Assembly: GCA_023433835.1 (NCBI GenBank)
Contig: JAEYTW010000448.1
Coordinates: forward strand, 1-6,111
Length of the DNA stretch: 6,111 nt
Reading direction: 5' to 3'
DNA from: Pseudomonadota bacterium
GTDB lineage: Bacteria; Pseudomonadota; Alphaproteobacteria; Ferrovibrionales; Ferrovibrionaceae
Shown here: positions 5,684-6,111 of the stretch, in pieces
Position numbering within the stretch: position 1 is the first letter of the stretch
Layout of the letters: the number at the start of each line of letters is the position of its first letter
Translations under genes and position numbers: made by a program
Notes under the pieces: generated by a model
Databases searched by the model: none
What the model saw: only the letters and a program-made list of their open reading frames with translations
Told to the model about the DNA's origin: nothing

Positions 5684-5713
5684 CCGCGTCAAATCGATTC
5701 CGATTTGACGTGG
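5684..5713. terminator. Palindrome between convergent tetR and Hpt genes (terminator or dispersed repeat)
   Basis: Perfect 10-bp arms CGTCAAATCG (5687-5696) and CGATTTGACG (5701-5710) flank the 4-base loop ATTC. The stem extends to 13 pairs through one G-T pair and two C-G pairs (5684-5686 with 5711-5713). It starts 11 bases after the tetR stop and ends 7 bases before the Hpt stop. Only TTTGATCT follows on the plus strand and no T run follows on the minus strand, so it is a weak intrinsic terminator at best. Its AT-rich arms contrast with the GC-rich surroundings, so it could be one copy of a repeated palindromic element. Confidence 0.6.
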
Positions 5714-5719
5714 TTTGAT

Positions 5720-6111
5720 CTAAGCCCTGCTGCCCGTCATCCGGGCGATGGTGCGATCGAAGCCCTGGCGCAGGGCGACGCCCGTCTCCCCGCCGTCGCC
5801 GGTGATGCCGCCCTGGACCACGGCCGCGATCGCCTTGACGTGCAGGCTGACCAGCTGGCCCAGCAGCGGATCGCCGGCCCGGCCCGTGGCCAGCAGCCGC
5901 GACAGGGATCCTGCGAATTCCGTCAGCAACGGATAGCCGAAAGTGGTGCCCTGGCCCTTCAGGTCATGGGCGAGCCGGCGGCAGCGCTCCATCGCCGCGG
6001 CATCGCGGCCGATCGCCTCGCCGGCGGCGTCGAGTTCGGCGACCACGGCGGCGAGCGAGGCTTCGAACCGGCTGCGCAACTCGGCGATGCGGGCCTCGGC
6101 CGCGTCGAGGG
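5720..6111 (-). CDS. Hpt-domain histidine phosphotransfer protein (5' end cut off by window edge)
   Basis: The frame is open from the right edge to the TAG at 5720-5722 and gives about 130 residues. Its N-terminus lies outside the window unless TTG 6079 is the start. The motif RLAHDLKGQGTTFGYP (bases about 5930-5980) is the Hpt signature HxLKG with the phospho-accepting His (codon 5966-5968), set in a mainly helical Ala/Leu-rich sequence. The following LTEFAGSLSRLL helix fits the four-helix bundle. Hpt proteins shuttle phosphate between hybrid histidine kinases and response regulators in the cytoplasm. No kinase or regulator is visible here, so its partners are unknown. It has no obvious link to the TetR gene, which it meets tail to tail. 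Confidence 0.85.
   Translation of the reverse strand, partial: LDAAEARIAELRSRFEASLAAVVAELDAAGEAIGRDAAAMERCRRLAHDLKGQGTTFGYPLLTEFAGSLSRLLATGRAGDPLLGQLVSLHVKAIAAVVQGGITGDGGETGVALRQGFDRTIARMTGSRA

Overview
The window is GC-rich throughout and carries the gene order J-domain protein - cobS - cobT. This order is typical of Alphaproteobacteria that make cobalamin by the aerobic route. The organism is therefore most likely an alphaproteobacterium, perhaps from the Rhodospirillales or a related order; the sequence alone cannot name the genus. Coding is dense, with no gene-free stretch above about 105 bases, and I see no tRNA, rRNA, insertion sequence or CRISPR array.

Left part (1-3494, minus strand). 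A probable operon reads leftwards: a J-domain co-chaperone with an N-terminal Cys/His pair motif (2889-3494), cobS (1833-2837) and cobT (1821 to the left edge, lacking only its last residues). CobS (AAA+ ATPase) and CobT (VWA/MIDAS protein) form the chaperone-like complex that drives CobN to insert cobalt into hydrogenobyrinic acid a,c-diamide. CobN is not in the window. The J-domain gene is a regular alphaproteobacterial neighbour of cobS.

Middle part (3495-5022). A divergent 104-base gap with an 8-bp-arm inverted repeat separates the J-domain gene from a plus-strand FAD-dependent oxidoreductase of the D-amino-acid-oxidase fold (3599-4696). It looks like a divergent member of the TIGR03364 clade, which is usually linked to phosphonate genes. 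It converges, with only 2 bases between stop codons, on a minus-strand single-domain cupin (4699-5022) in which all of the usual metal-binding histidines appear to be replaced.

Right part (5023-6111). The cupin is transcribed divergently from a TetR-family regulator (5092-5673). The 69-base region between them holds two near-identical operator-like repeats and two face-to-face overlapping promoter candidates. This suggests that the regulator represses both the cupin and itself, and that the tetR message is nearly leaderless. After tetR comes a palindrome with perfect 10-bp arms, shared as a convergent terminator or as a dispersed repeat. It is followed by a minus-strand histidine phosphotransfer (Hpt) protein that runs off the right edge.

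Nothing here amounts to a clearly new multi-gene system. The most distinctive items are the ligand-less cupin with its dual-operator TetR switch, the orphan TIGR03364-like oxidoreductase, and the palindrome at 5684-5713.
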